Notes: generated from the letters alone by a model not told the origin. A stretch of DNA of 64,000 bases from Parasaccharibacter apium (GCF_002592045.1 NZ_MEJG01000002.1:310001-374000); one strand, 5' to 3'; shown: positions 45,027-55,960, numbered from the stretch's first letter. Numbers and translations: made by a program.

Positions 45027-45956
45027 ATGAAATTACCAGACTTTGAAGCATGGGCTATTTTTGCCAAAGTGGCTGAATATGGCTCTTTTTCGCAGGCAGC
45101 GAAGGAACTGCAACTCTCCCCGCCGACTATCTCTAAAGCGGTGAGTCGCTTAGAGCAGTCTTTAGGTGTGTCGTTATTTAACCGCAATTCTCGGCATATA
45201 TCTATCACACAAGCTGGGCATATGGTGTTGGAGCGGGCAAATCGCATCTTTTTAGAAGCGGAGTTGGCAGAGGCTGAAGCGCGTGGGGGGAAGGTTCAGC
45301 CTTCTGGTCTTATTAAAATAGCAGCTCCTACGATTTTCGGCATTCGGCATATTTCCCCTATTCTCCCTTCATTTTTGAAAGAATATCCAGAAATTGACCT
45401 TATGGTTAATTTTAGTGATTCTTTTGTGGATCTGATTGCCGAAGGTTATGACCTTGCAATTCGTATTACGCGGCTAGCTGATTCCGCGCTAACTGCGCGG
45501 AAGTTGTGTACCGTGCGGCGGTTGCTTGTTGCAGCCCCTTCCTATGCGGCCTCTTTAGGGGGGATAACACACCCACGGGATTTAGAAGGCCAAAAGAGCT
45601 TTATTTATAGCAATGGTGTGGCACCGGGGATGATTCGCCTTATGGGGGAGGGGGCGCATAAAGGGGAGGTTTATATGCTCTCCCAAAAGGCGCGCCTTCA
45701 ATCAGATAATGTAGAGGGTTTTCGCCCGGCTTTAGAAGCAGGGTTAGGCTTTAGTCTTTTACCAGAGTTTTTAGTAAGTGACGCGTTGAAGGCAGGGCGA
45801 TTGGTGGGGCTTCTCCCCGGTTGGCATGTGGAGGATGTAGGGTTGTATCTTGTCACAACGGGGCGGGCTTTGCGCCCACAACGCGTTACGTTGTTGATGG
45901 AGCATCTCATACGCCATTTTGAAGCTCCTTCATGGCGGAATAATAGGGAAAGCTGA
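45027..45956 (+). CDS. LysR family transcriptional regulator
   Basis: A 309-residue regulator. The N-terminal winged helix-turn-helix is clear (FAKVAEYGSFSQAAKELQLSPPTISKAVSRLEQSLGVSLFNR), followed by the LysR substrate-binding domain (DLMVNFSDSFVDLIAEGYDLAIRI). It is divergent from the pirin gene, the usual LysR-target layout, and is followed by wrbA. The inducer is unknown; a quinone or oxidative signal is plausible from the neighbours. Confidence 0.93.
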   Translation: MKLPDFEAWAIFAKVAEYGSFSQAAKELQLSPPTISKAVSRLEQSLGVSLFNRNSRHISITQAGHMVLERANRIFLEAELAEAEARGGKVQPSGLIKIAAPTIFGIRHISPILPSFLKEYPEIDLMVNFSDSFVDLIAEGYDLAIRITRLADSALTARKLCTVRRLLVAAPSYAASLGGITHPRDLEGQKSFIYSNGVAPGMIRLMGEGAHKGEVYMLSQKARLQSDNVEGFRPALEAGLGFSLLPEFLVSDALKAGRLVGLLPGWHVEDVGLYLVTTGRALRPQRVTLLMEHLIRHFEAPSWRNNRES

Positions 45957-46060
45957 AAAGCTTCCTTTCCGTTTTTGTTCTATGCGCGTTAAGGGCTGTG
46001 CGTTAGTGTGCGGGGTGAGATGCCTTCTAATGGAGAAGGCCACGCGGGAGGTGGCATAAT

Positions 46061-46657
46061 ATGTCGAAGATTCTTGTTCTTTATTATTCTTCTTATGGTC
46101 ATGTAGAGACAATGGCCTATAGTATTGCAGAGGGTGTGCGCAAAGCTGGGCTAGAGGTAGATGTAAAACGTGTGCCGGAATTAGTGCCCGAAGAGGCGGC
46201 GAAGGCGCATCATTTTAAAGTGGATCAAAAAGCCCCAATCGCCTCGCCTGATGATTTGGTTCATTATGATGGTATTATTGTTGGGGCACCTACGCGCTTT
46301 GGGCGTTTACCAGCGCAGATGGCCAATTTTTGGGACCAAACGGGTGGTCTTTGGGCAAAAGGGGCATTGATTGGTAAGGTCGGTGCTGTTTTTACTTCCA
46401 CAGCGACCCAGCATGGTGGGCAGGAGACAACGCTTTATTCTTTGATGTCTAACTTGTTGCATCATGGCTTAGTGATTAGTGGGCTGCCTTATAGCTTCCA
46501 AGGGCAGATGCGTAATGATGAGATTACCGGTGGTGCACCTTATGGGGCGACGACAATTGCCTCGGGTGATGGCTCTCGTCAGCCAAGTGAGACAGAGCTA
46601 GAGGGTGCGCGCTTCCTCGGGCAGCATGTGGCAGGGCTGGTAAAGAAGCTTGCCTAA
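46061..46657 (+). CDS. wrbA: NAD(P)H:quinone oxidoreductase, WrbA type
   Basis: A 198-residue FMN flavoprotein that reduces quinones by two electrons. The flavodoxin-like start is [15 protein letters not shown], the WrbA motif [24 protein letters not shown] binds the flavin, and [12 protein letters not shown] is the second flavin-contact region. It lies 104 bases after the LysR gene on the same strand with GGGAGG as ribosome site. A terminator follows. Confidence 0.95.
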   Translation: MSKILVLYYSSYGHVETMAYSIAEGVRKAGLEVDVKRVPELVPEEAAKAHHFKVDQKAPIASPDDLVHYDGIIVGAPTRFGRLPAQMANFWDQTGGLWAKGALIGKVGAVFTSTATQHGGQETTLYSLMSNLLHHGLVISGLPYSFQGQMRNDEITGGAPYGATTIASGDGSRQPSETELEGARFLGQHVAGLVKKLA

Positions 46658-46684
46658 TTTTGCTGGCATGTGACCTTATGAGGG

Positions 46685-46715
46685 AAGGGAGGCTGGGGTC
46701 TAGCCTCCCTTTTTA
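46685..46715. terminator. Terminator after wrbA
   Basis: AAGGGAGGCT (46685-46694) and AGCCTCCCTT (46702-46711) form a 10-bp stem with a 7-base loop followed by T residues. Confidence 0.85.
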
Positions 46716-46723
46716 TGTCTCTA

Positions 46724-46739
46724 TGTTTCATGTGAAACA
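46724..46739. promoter_or_regulatory. parS-like site between wrbA and mutY
   Basis: TGTTTCATGTGAAACA matches 15 of 16 bases of the conserved parS sequence TGTTTCACGTGAAACA. It is in the short intergenic space after the wrbA terminator and ends three bases from the mutY stop. Best of the three candidates. Confidence 0.8.
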
Positions 46740-46741
46740 AT

Positions 46742-47827
46742 TTAGCGCATAACAGGTTTATGCTGTGTCCCGATGAGGAGGCACTTCCTCATCACGCTAG
46801 AGAGAATGGCCTCTTTAAAGGGGAGAAAACGACCATAAGAGGCAGGGATAGGGTAGTTGCTCTTAGCCGGTAAGGTGCAACCATAAATATGGACCATTAA
46901 GGTGAAATGGCTGAAAATATGCTTCACCTCCCCGCAATGCTCCCATTGGGTGGGGAAGGGCGCATCATGTGTAAAAGCTGTTTTTTTAAGCTGTGTAAGG
47001 GAGGGGGTTATTTTGTCATCCGCCCATGGCGTGCCGGGGAGTTCATCTGTGCCCCCTAATAAGCCTGATGGAGGACGGGGGCGGAGTAAGACACGGCCTT
47101 GGGCATCAATGATGCGAAAAAGAATGGCATGGCGCGTGGGGCGTGGTTTTTTCTTCTCCCGTGCAGGGAGCAGGGGGGCTAGATTGCGTATTCGGGCGAG
47201 GCACTCTTCATGCCATGGGCAGGTTAAGCAGGAGGGCGAACGGGGAGAGCATAGGCTAGCCCCGAGGTCGAACAAAGCTTGTGCAAAATCGGAAGGGCGC
47301 GCTTGTGCGGCGGGGTCATCATTTAGATGGCTGGCAAGCTGAGCTAAAAGCGGGCGCGAGGCGGGTAAAGGTTCCTCCACAGCATTGAGCCGTGCTGTGA
47401 TGCGCTCCACATTGCCATCAACAGGCACGGTGGGAATATTAAAAGCAATGGCCGCAATTGCACGGGAGGTATAAGCCCCAATGCCGGGGAGTTTTTGTAG
47501 GGCTTCAATTGTAGAGGGAAATCCTCCTATCTCGTGAACCGCTTTGGCACATGCATGTAAGTTACGGGCCCGTGCATAATAACCAAGCCCCGCCCAAAGT
47601 TGGAGGACTGTCTCTAAGGGGGCAGCGGCGAGAGCATCAATTGTGGGGAAATGCTCTAAAAAACGCTCATAATAAGGAACGACTGTTTGCGCGACAGTCT
47701 GCTGGAGCATGATTTCACTGAGCCAGACATGGTAAGGCTCTGCTTGCTGGCCGGGGGCTGCACGCCATGGGAGGTTACGGCGGTGGCGGTCATACCATTG
47801 GAGAAGTTGGGCGGAATTAGGTGTCAC
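46742..47827 (-). CDS. mutY: A/G-specific adenine glycosylase MutY
   Basis: DNA-repair enzyme that removes adenine opposite 8-oxoguanine. 361 residues. The helix-hairpin-helix region is LQKLPGIGAYTSRAIAAIAF with catalytic Asp in PVDGNVERI, the 4Fe-4S cluster Cys residues are in CSPRSPSCLTCPWHEEC, and the C-terminal NUDIX-like domain recognises 8-oxoG. E39-like catalytic Glu is in WLSEIMLQQT. It is divergent from dciA. Confidence 0.95.
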   Translation of the reverse strand: MTPNSAQLLQWYDRHRRNLPWRAAPGQQAEPYHVWLSEIMLQQTVAQTVVPYYERFLEHFPTIDALAAAPLETVLQLWAGLGYYARARNLHACAKAVHEIGGFPSTIEALQKLPGIGAYTSRAIAAIAFNIPTVPVDGNVERITARLNAVEEPLPASRPLLAQLASHLNDDPAAQARPSDFAQALFDLGASLCSPRSPSCLTCPWHEECLARIRNLAPLLPAREKKKPRPTRHAILFRIIDAQGRVLLRPRPPSGLLGGTDELPGTPWADDKITPSLTQLKKTAFTHDAPFPTQWEHCGEVKHIFSHFTLMVHIYGCTLPAKSNYPIPASYGRFLPFKEAILSSVMRKCLLIGTQHKPVMR

Positions 47828-47872
47828 GATGGGCTTAGTACGCTATGATGAGGGGGAATAACGGGGCAGTAT

Positions 47873-48391
47873 ATGACGGAAGATTCATCGGAAAAAAAGC
47901 CAAAGAAAGCGGATAAGACAGAGTATCGTCGGGTTGGGGGGCGGATGATAGGTGCGCTTTTACCACGATTAACCCAGCCAATCTTCCGTAAAAAATCGCC
48001 CCTTTATGTGCGTCTGCTTATGGAGTGGGAGACGCTTGTAGGGACAGCCTTGGCAGAGGTGAGCGAGCCATGCCGTTTGCGGCCGGGTGTATTGACGATA
48101 CGATGTTGTGGCCCTGCAGCGGTGGAGATGCAATATGCAGCCCCGCGTATTTTGGCCAATATTAATACAGCTTGTGGTTTATCGGGGGCAGATGCTCTAA
48201 CGCAGATTAAATTATTGCAGGATCGCCCGGTCCAACCAAAGAGAAAATCCTCCCCTCGCCCTAAGCAACGCAATGGGGCGTCTGTCGCAGTGGAGGGTAT
48301 AGATGATGAATCACTTAAAGAAGTGTTGGAGCGTCTAGGCAGCCATGTTTTGGCAAAAAAACAAGGTGTGAAACGCGAGAGGCGTTTTTAG
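47873..48391 (+). CDS. dciA: DciA family protein (DUF721), DnaB helicase loader
   Basis: A 172-residue protein with the DUF721/DciA domain (LLMEWETLVGTALAEVSEPCRLRPGVLTIRCCGPAAVEMQY...), flanked by basic, disordered ends. DciA loads the replicative helicase DnaB in bacteria lacking DnaC. This fits the origin-proximal position and the mutY neighbour, which is common in alphaproteobacteria. A short hairpin with T-run is embedded in its last codons. Confidence 0.85.
   Translation: MTEDSSEKKPKKADKTEYRRVGGRMIGALLPRLTQPIFRKKSPLYVRLLMEWETLVGTALAEVSEPCRLRPGVLTIRCCGPAAVEMQYAAPRILANINTACGLSGADALTQIKLLQDRPVQPKRKSSPRPKQRNGASVAVEGIDDESLKEVLERLGSHVLAKKQGVKRERRF
48371..48389 (+). terminator. Terminator hairpin inside the 3' end of dciA
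   Basis: AAACGC (48371-48376), loop GAGAG, GCGTTT (48382-48387), then TT. It overlaps the last codons (ERRF) and stop of dciA. Confidence 0.5.
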
Positions 48392-48481
48392 GTTTGCCTA
48401 AAATATAAGATGCATAAGGAGAGGCCCTAGACCCCGGCTCTCCGTTATGGAGATGCCGAAGGCATAGGGGTGAGGGGAAGG

Positions 48482-49378
48482 TTACTCCCCGCCGACAATG
48501 TCGGAGGCTTTATAGCCTTGGGCAAAGAGATGCGTCCGCATCCCTGTGAAGTTGACTTGTTGCTCCACCACTTGGCGGACATTTGGCTTTGCATGATAGG
48601 CAATGCCAAGCCCCGCGGCTTGGAGCATGGGGATGTCATTAGCCCCATCACCAGTTGTGATGCTGGCAGAGAGCTGAACACCACGCTCGGCACAAATTTG
48701 CTCAAGATGTTTCTTCTTAGCATCCGGGCCGAGAATATCGCCAATGAGCTGACCTGTGATGATTCCGTCTTTAATCTCAAGGAGATTGCCGTAATGCTCA
48801 TCAAAGCCGAGCTTTTTAGCCGCACGCTCGGTGAACCAATCAAACCCACCGGAGATGAGAGCCGTGCGTGCGCCATTGGCCTTCATGGTCTGGACAAGCT
48901 CTTTAATCCCATCGGTGAAGGGGAGCTTCTCTAGCACGTCCTTTAGCAAGGATTCAGGATGGCCTTTTAGCCCGATGGTCCGTTTGCGGAGGGATTCATC
49001 AAACTCCATCTCGCCATTCATCGCGCGTTTGGTAATCTCGGCGACATAGTCACCTGTGCCGGTGGCTTTGGCAAGGTCATCCAGCGTTTCGCCATCAAAG
49101 ATGGTGCTATCCATATCGGAGACGAGGACAGCCTTACGGCGGCCACGCGTCTTGGTGAGGATAGCATCGACCTTATAAGGGGCAAGGGCGGCACGGATTG
49201 TTGCAGGCGTGGCATCACCGGGGCCGGGAGGCGGGCAAAAAATATCAACGGCTTCACCCTCGGACAGCACGACCGGCGGTTCACCTTTGACAAGATTGCG
49301 GGCAATGTCGATCGCCTCTTTGGGAAGGGTCCCATTGCGGCGATTGGCAACAAGAGTCAGAACACAAGGTAGGGACAT
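48482..49378 (-). CDS. serB: Phosphoserine phosphatase SerB
   Basis: Last step of serine synthesis, removing phosphate from 3-phosphoserine. 298 residues with an N-terminal ACT-like regulatory part and a HAD domain. Motif I is VSDMDSTIFDGE, motif II ALISGGFDWFTE, motif III the Lys in DAKKKHLE, motif IV TTGDGANDIPML. Cytosolic. It is divergent from miaA over 44 bases. Confidence 0.95.
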   Translation of the reverse strand: MSLPCVLTLVANRRNGTLPKEAIDIARNLVKGEPPVVLSEGEAVDIFCPPPGPGDATPATIRAALAPYKVDAILTKTRGRRKAVLVSDMDSTIFDGETLDDLAKATGTGDYVAEITKRAMNGEMEFDESLRKRTIGLKGHPESLLKDVLEKLPFTDGIKELVQTMKANGARTALISGGFDWFTERAAKKLGFDEHYGNLLEIKDGIITGQLIGDILGPDAKKKHLEQICAERGVQLSASITTGDGANDIPMLQAAGLGIAYHAKPNVRQVVEQQVNFTGMRTHLFAQGYKASDIVGGE

Positions 49379-49422
49379 GACATCTCTCGCTAAAACATCA
49401 GAAGATATGGCAGAATAAGTGT

Positions 49423-50406
49423 ATGAGCTCTTCTGAAAACGCCCTTATTGTGGCCGGACCAACCTGTTCGGGCAAGTCAGCTTTGGCCTTTCATTTGGCA
49501 GACCTGTATTGTGGTACGGTCATTAATGCGGATTCTATGCAGGTTTACCGGGAGTTACGCATCCTTACTGCCCGCCCAAGTGAGGCGGAGGAGGAGGCGA
49601 TTCCGCATCGTTTATATGGGGTTTTGCCTGCGGCTACAGCAGGTAGTGTCGCATGGTGGCGTAAGCAGGCCCTCGCTATAATGGCAGAATGCCGCGCCGC
49701 AGGGCGGTTGCCTATCCTCTGCGGGGGGACGGGTATGTATCTACGCGCCTTGACCGATGGCCTTGTGGAAGTCCCCGACCCCGGGGCAGAGGCACGCCAA
49801 CAAGCCCGCGCCCTGCTTATGGAGATTGGGCCTGAAGCGTTACACGAAAAATTGATGAAGGCAGACCCTCAAACAGCCTCTCATCTTCACCCACAAGATT
49901 CTCAACGTGTGAGTCGGGCTTGGGAAGTGCTGATGGGAACAGGCCGGGGTTTAGCCTCATGGAGGGCGGCGGAGGGCCTACCGGCAGCACCTTACCGGTT
50001 TATATCCCTCATGCTGGACCCTCCGCGTGATGAGTTACGTTCTGCCATTGCTCAACGCTTTGATGCCATGCTGGAGGCTGGGGCGATGGAGGAAGTCGCC
50101 GCGCTACGACGGCAGAACCTCCCTGAGGGCCTCCCTGCTATGCGGGCGCATGGTGTGCCAGAGTTAGGACAAGTGCTAGAGGGACAATGGAGCCTTGATG
50201 AAGCTCGCCTACAAGCGACCCGCGCCATTGGCCGTTATACGCGCCGCCAAGCGACATGGTTCCGCCATCATGCTCTTAGCAAAGATGGAGATGGCGAAAT
50301 AATATTTCACAGAACGAGCGGAAAAGAGTTCTTTTCGAGTAAAAAAATGCGCGAAATTGAATATTTTATATCATCTAGAATTGACGGAGCCGGTTTAGAG
50401 CGATAG
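49423..50406 (+). CDS. miaA: tRNA dimethylallyltransferase MiaA
   Basis: Adds a dimethylallyl group to A37 of tRNAs reading U-starting codons. 327 residues. The P-loop is GPTCSGKSALA, then the substrate-binding DSMQVYRELRILTARPS segment, CGGTGMYLRAL, and the C-terminal TRAIGRYTRRQATWFRHH. The last 40 residues are AT-rich and unusual compared with the family. It runs in the same direction as ilvB, with 39 bases between. Confidence 0.95.
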   Translation: MSSSENALIVAGPTCSGKSALAFHLADLYCGTVINADSMQVYRELRILTARPSEAEEEAIPHRLYGVLPAATAGSVAWWRKQALAIMAECRAAGRLPILCGGTGMYLRALTDGLVEVPDPGAEARQQARALLMEIGPEALHEKLMKADPQTASHLHPQDSQRVSRAWEVLMGTGRGLASWRAAEGLPAAPYRFISLMLDPPRDELRSAIAQRFDAMLEAGAMEEVAALRRQNLPEGLPAMRAHGVPELGQVLEGQWSLDEARLQATRAIGRYTRRQATWFRHHALSKDGDGEIIFHRTSGKEFFSSKKMREIEYFISSRIDGAGLER

Positions 50407-50445
50407 AGCAGAAGCGTTGCGTTAACCGGCGAGAGGATATACGCC

Positions 50446-52224
50446 ATGCCTGCCAGCGAGACAGCTCCGATGATGGCAACAGGTGCTGAGGTCATTTTAC
50501 GCGTTCTTGAAGAAGAAGGCGTGGATGTCATTTTCGGCTATCCTGGTGGTGCGGTCCTCCCTATTTATGATGCGCTTTTTAAGCAAAAGGCGATCCGTCA
50601 TATTCTCGTCCGGCATGAGCAAGCGGCAACTCATGCGGCGGAAGCTTATGCACGCTCCACAGGTAAAGTGGGTGTGGTGTTGGTGACATCCGGCCCCGGT
50701 GCAACCAATGCCGTAACAGGCCTGATGGATGCGAAGATGGATTCCATCCCGCTTGTTTGTTTGGCTGGGCAGGTGCCTGTTCCTTTAATCGGGAAGGATG
50801 CCTTCCAAGAGGCGGATATGGTGAGCATTACGCGCCCCGCTACGAAGCAGAGCGTCCAAGTGCGTGAGGCTGCGGCTTTAGCCCCTACGATTCGCGAGGC
50901 TTTTGCCGTAGCGCGTTCTGGCAGGCCCGGCCCGGTTTTGGTCGATTTACCTAAGAATATCACAGTCTCGGAAGCCCCCTTGCCGCCGCGCCCGGCACAA
51001 CCTGCTTGTAAAGAGGCGGGTCCATCTCTGGAGGGGCATGCGGTAAAGCGTGCGATTGAGGCGATGAAGAACGCCCGTAAGCCGCTGCTTTATGTGGGGG
51101 GTGGCGTTATTAATGCCGGGCCGGAAGCCGCAAAATTGCTACGTCAGTTAGCGGAGAAAACGGGCTTCCCCGTGACCTCTACTCTGATGGGCTTAGGGGC
51201 GTATCCGTCCTCTAGTGAGCCGTTTTTAGGCATGTTGGGGATGCATGGGGCGGTTGAAGCGAATATGGCCGCGCATGATTGTGACGTGCTGGTAGCCCTT
51301 GGGGCACGGTTTGATGACCGGGTAACGGGCCGTGTGGATGGGTTCTCCCCTCATTCCTTCAAGATTCAGGCGGATATTGACCCGCGTGAGTTTGGTAAGA
51401 TTGTAAAGGTTGATGTCGCTTTGCAGGGGGACCTCAAGGCGACTTTAAAGGCCTTGCTGGCAGAATGGGGGGATACGCAAGCAGCGGACCTTTCCAGCTG
51501 GTGGCAGGAGATTGCCCAATGGCGCGCTGTTGAGGGCTTTGGCTTTGAGCAAGATAAAGCCGATACAGCCATTATTAAGCCGCAATATGCGTTAAGCCGC
51601 TTGTATGAAAAGGTGAAGGCTAGCGGGCGGGACTGTTTTGTTACGACCGAGGTTGGGCAGCATCAAATGTGGGCGGCGCAATATTTCGGTTTTGATGAGC
51701 CTAACCATTGGTTGACCTCCGGTGGGCTAGGTACAATGGGCTATGGCCTGCCAGCAGCAGAAGGCGCGCAGATTGCTCATCCTGATGCTTTAGTGATTGA
51801 TATTGCCGGTGAGGCCTCTACCCTGATGAATATTCAGGAGTTAGGAACAATCGCCCAATATCGCCTGCCGGTGAAAATCTTCATCCTTAATAATCATTAT
51901 ATGGGGATGGTACGCCAATGGCAGGAGCTAGTGCATGAATCCCGCTATTCTCAGTCTTACAGTGCGGCCTTGCCGGATTTTGTGAAGCTGGCGGAGTCGT
52001 TTGGTATCCGTGGGTTGCGGGTTGAGACGCTGGGCGGGTTGGATGAGGCCATTACCACTATGTTGGCGCATGATGGGCCGGTGTTGGTGGATGTCCATGT
52101 AGCGCAAGAGGAATGTTGCTTCCCCATGATTCCCTCTGGGGCCAGCCATGACCAGATGCTCCTAGGGCCGGGGCGTGTGTTTGGCGGGGCGAAGCTGACA
52201 GAAGAAGGCAAACGCCTCGTTTGA
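50446..52224 (+). CDS. ilvB: Acetolactate synthase large subunit
   Basis: Thiamine-diphosphate enzyme that condenses two pyruvates, or pyruvate with 2-oxobutyrate, in branched-chain amino acid synthesis. 592 residues. Features: the ThDP Glu in [34 protein letters not shown] region [16 protein letters not shown], and the ThDP/Mg motif region [32 protein letters not shown]. In this motif the usual GDGSF reads GEAST, an unusual variant of the metal-binding motif. The next gene is ilvC; the regulatory subunit ilvN is not between them. Confidence 0.93.
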   Translation: MPASETAPMMATGAEVILRVLEEEGVDVIFGYPGGAVLPIYDALFKQKAIRHILVRHEQAATHAAEAYARSTGKVGVVLVTSGPGATNAVTGLMDAKMDSIPLVCLAGQVPVPLIGKDAFQEADMVSITRPATKQSVQVREAAALAPTIREAFAVARSGRPGPVLVDLPKNITVSEAPLPPRPAQPACKEAGPSLEGHAVKRAIEAMKNARKPLLYVGGGVINAGPEAAKLLRQLAEKTGFPVTSTLMGLGAYPSSSEPFLGMLGMHGAVEANMAAHDCDVLVALGARFDDRVTGRVDGFSPHSFKIQADIDPREFGKIVKVDVALQGDLKATLKALLAEWGDTQAADLSSWWQEIAQWRAVEGFGFEQDKADTAIIKPQYALSRLYEKVKASGRDCFVTTEVGQHQMWAAQYFGFDEPNHWLTSGGLGTMGYGLPAAEGAQIAHPDALVIDIAGEASTLMNIQELGTIAQYRLPVKIFILNNHYMGMVRQWQELVHESRYSQSYSAALPDFVKLAESFGIRGLRVETLGGLDEAITTMLAHDGPVLVDVHVAQEECCFPMIPSGASHDQMLLGPGRVFGGAKLTEEGKRLV

Positions 52225-52249
52225 GAGATGGGTTTTACGGGCTGCCTAA

Positions 52250-53314
<1,065 letters not shown>

Positions 53315-53357
53315 TAAAAGCCTGCGATTTTTATAATCACAGTGATGTTATGGTTTA

Positions 53358-53385
53358 ATGGGGAGGATTTTCCTCCCCATTTTTA
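53358..53385 (+). terminator. Terminator after ilvC
   Basis: ATGGGGAGGA (53358-53367) and TCCTCCCCAT (53371-53380) form a 10-bp stem with a 3-base loop, followed by T residues. Confidence 0.88.
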
Positions 53386-53518
53386 TGGAGTATTATCGTC
53401 GTTTTTCATTAGAAATTTAAAAAACAGTTGCGTTTAGCGTTATATTTTCTTAGAAAACGGGTTCGACACTCCTTCATTCGGGAAGGGGGGCGATAATCTG
53501 CTGGTTCAGGAGTACGTT

Positions 53519-53998
53519 ATGGACGCACTTGCTCGACTGGGGATGGAATCGGACCTTCCGAGAGATATCCAGAACACTGAGGCAATTCACGCAGTCGAAG
53601 ACTGTAAGGACTTTTTTATCAAGCAAGGTGGTGAGACCTATGCAGGTAATCATCTGCTTGTTGATTTCTGGAATGCCAGAAATCTGGACGACCCCGAACA
53701 AATAGACGCTACGTTAAGGCGGGCTGCAAAGGCAGCAGGGGCAACGATTCTTCATGGCCATTTCCATCATTTTACGCCAAATGGTGGGGTTTCTGGCGTG
53801 ATTGTTTTGGCTGAGAGCCATATTTCCATCCATACATGGCCGGAGCGTCACTTCGCAGCGGTGGATATCTTCATGTGTGGTGTGTGCGACCCTAACCGGT
53901 CGGTCCCTGTTATGCAGGAGCTTTTTCAAGCTGGCCGTGTGGAGATAGATGCGTTCAAGCGCGGGCGTGTCAGTGCGACAAGGCACACAGGGCGGTAA
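53519..53998 (+). CDS. speD: S-adenosylmethionine decarboxylase proenzyme
   Basis: Makes decarboxylated AdoMet, the aminopropyl donor for spermidine. 159 residues. The self-cleavage site is Glu99-Ser100 in LAESHISIHTWPE, which leaves a pyruvoyl cofactor on the alpha chain; the catalytic Cys lies in MCGVCDP. AGGAG precedes the ATG. speE follows, so spermidine is made from putrescine. The 130-base leader upstream is AT-rich with a small CCTTC/GAAGG hairpin. Confidence 0.94.
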   Translation: MDALARLGMESDLPRDIQNTEAIHAVEDCKDFFIKQGGETYAGNHLLVDFWNARNLDDPEQIDATLRRAAKAAGATILHGHFHHFTPNGGVSGVIVLAESHISIHTWPERHFAAVDIFMCGVCDPNRSVPVMQELFQAGRVEIDAFKRGRVSATRHTGR

Positions 53999-54094
53999 GC
54001 CGAGCGGGGAAGGGGTTTAGGCGTCTTCCCAATTTCCCTACAATAAAAGGTTATAGGCCCCTGCATTTTGTAAGGCAGCGGGGCATAGCTGGCT

Positions 54095-55039
54095 ATGAGC
54101 GTGCTTATTTTGGGCACGCATCCATGGCTAGGTGATGACATGATGAAAGGATGGGCCGTGTCTTCTGGCATATCTTCCGAGGCGTGGTTTAATGAGGCTT
54201 TGTATCCCGATTGGGGCCAACGCTTTAAAGTGGTGAAAGAGCTTGTGCATAAACGCTCGCCTTTCCAAGATATTCGTATCTTTGAGAGCAGCAGCCACGG
54301 CCGTGTTTTGGTGTTGGATGGCATCATCCAAATTACCGAGCGTGATGAGTTTATTTATCAAGAAATGCTGGCTCATGTGCCACTTTTCATGCATCCGCAC
54401 CCTAAGCGCGTTTTAATCATCGGCGCAGGTGATGGCGGGGTGTTGCGCCGTGTCCTCCAACATAAAACGGTGGAAAAAGCCGTCATGGTGGAGATTGATG
54501 GCGATGTGATCGAACTTTCCAAACAACACCTGCCGATGTTCGGCAAGGATGCGTGGGATGACCCGCGGGCTGATGTCATCGTGGGGGATGGGATTGATTA
54601 CGTTAAAAAAGCTGATGATGGGGCGTTTGATGTCATCATCGTTGATAGTACAGACCCTATTGGCGTGGGTGATGTACTCTTTACGGATGATTTTTATAAG
54701 AATTGCGCGCGCATCCTCTCAGATGAAGGGATTATCGTGAATCAATGCGGTGTGCCCTTCCAACAAGCGGATGAGCTGCGGGAGACCACAGCACGGCGGG
54801 CGAAGTTCTTCCCGCATGTGACGGCCTATCTTGCGGCAGTGCCGACTTATGTTGGTGGTTTTATGACCCTTGGGATGGCGAAAAAGGGCACCGCACCGCA
54901 TAAGTTAGAGCTAGCGACGTTACAAAAAAGAGCGCAAGAAAGCGGGATTGCGGAAAGCTGCCAGTATTGGACGCCAGAGGTGCATATTGCCTCTTTCAGC
55001 CTTCCGCCTTATATCGCCCAAAACCTCCCACGCTCATAA
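54095..55039 (+). CDS. speE: Polyamine aminopropyltransferase (spermidine synthase)
   Basis: Transfers the aminopropyl group from decarboxylated AdoMet to putrescine. 314 residues in the open frame; the conserved part starts near residue 30 (WFNEALYPDWGQRF). Motifs: the SAM-like RVLIIGAGDGGVLRRVLQH, the catalytic Asp in DSTDPIGVGDVLF, and YVGGFMTLGMA. The first 15 residues have no counterpart in the family, and ATG 54140 or 54143 is a likely start. Co-directional with speD and panB. Confidence 0.94.
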   Translation: MSVLILGTHPWLGDDMMKGWAVSSGISSEAWFNEALYPDWGQRFKVVKELVHKRSPFQDIRIFESSSHGRVLVLDGIIQITERDEFIYQEMLAHVPLFMHPHPKRVLIIGAGDGGVLRRVLQHKTVEKAVMVEIDGDVIELSKQHLPMFGKDAWDDPRADVIVGDGIDYVKKADDGAFDVIIVDSTDPIGVGDVLFTDDFYKNCARILSDEGIIVNQCGVPFQQADELRETTARRAKFFPHVTAYLAAVPTYVGGFMTLGMAKKGTAPHKLELATLQKRAQESGIAESCQYWTPEVHIASFSLPPYIAQNLPRS

Positions 55040-55062
55040 TGGTATAGAGAAGGACCCCTACC

Positions 55063-55893
55063 ATGCGCCGGATGACACTTGCGGACTTCCAGAAGATGAA
55101 GGATGAAGGCCGGCCCATCGCCATGGTGACGGCCTATGATTACGCCTCGGCTTTAATTGCGGAGCAAGCGGGCGTGCCGGCTATTTTGGTAGGGGATTCC
55201 CTCGGCATGGTTATGCAGGGGCAGGATACAACCTTACCTGTGCGTGTAGAGGATATGATCTACCATGCCCGCATGGTCATGCGCGGAAGCCGTAAGGCCC
55301 TTGTGGTGGTGGATTTGCCTTTTCTGTCCTATGCGACAGAGCAAGATGCGGTGGATGCAGCACGGCGCGTTATGCAAGAGGGGGGCGGCCAAGCCCTTAA
55401 ATTGGAGGGCGGGCGTGAGATTGTCCCGATAGTGCAGCGTTTAACAGCAATGGGCGTGCCGGTGATGGGTCATTTGGGGCTTACGCCACAAGCGCAACAT
55501 CAAATCGGCTTGCGCGCTCAGGCAAAAGAGGTGCAGGCGGCGCGTAAGTTACTTGATGATGCGCGTGCGTTAGAGGAGGCTGGTGCTTTTGGGATTGTGC
55601 TAGAGGTTATCCCGGCAGATTTAGCGGCTTTGGTCTCTAAAGAGGTGCGTATTCCCATAATCGGCATTGGGGCTGGTGCGGGGTGCGATGGGCAGGTCCA
55701 AGTCTGGCATGATGTGCTAGGGCTGTTTGAGGGGAAATCGCCTCGTCATGCGCATCGTTTTGCAGAAATTGGGGCGCAGATGGTTGGGGCCTTGTCTCAT
55801 TATGTAAAGCAGGTGGAGGAAGGTTCTTTCCCCACAATGGCGCAGAGTGTCAGTATGGCCCCCGATATTTTGGCCGCTCTTACAGCGGAGTGA
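55063..55893 (+). CDS. panB: 3-methyl-2-oxobutanoate hydroxymethyltransferase
   Basis: First committed step of pantothenate synthesis, using methylene-tetrahydrofolate. 276 residues. Signatures: MVTAYDYASALIAEQAGVPAILVGDSLGMV with the metal-binding Asp, DLPFLSY, and the GIGAGAGCDGQVQVWHDVLG motif. An AAGGA ribosome site lies about 9 bases upstream. Follows speE by 23 bases. Confidence 0.96.
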   Translation: MRRMTLADFQKMKDEGRPIAMVTAYDYASALIAEQAGVPAILVGDSLGMVMQGQDTTLPVRVEDMIYHARMVMRGSRKALVVVDLPFLSYATEQDAVDAARRVMQEGGGQALKLEGGREIVPIVQRLTAMGVPVMGHLGLTPQAQHQIGLRAQAKEVQAARKLLDDARALEEAGAFGIVLEVIPADLAALVSKEVRIPIIGIGAGAGCDGQVQVWHDVLGLFEGKSPRHAHRFAEIGAQMVGALSHYVKQVEEGSFPTMAQSVSMAPDILAALTAE

Positions 55894-55960
55894 GATTGTC
55901 AGAGAGGGGGGAAGCTGGCAAAGTGCCGTTTTTCCCTGTCTTGCAGGAATAAAGATAGAC

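Noticed and set aside
53315-53518. Polyamine-responsive RNA in the speD leader
   Set aside because: Only a short CCTTC/GAAGG hairpin is visible; nothing resembling the known speF leader RNA was recognised.
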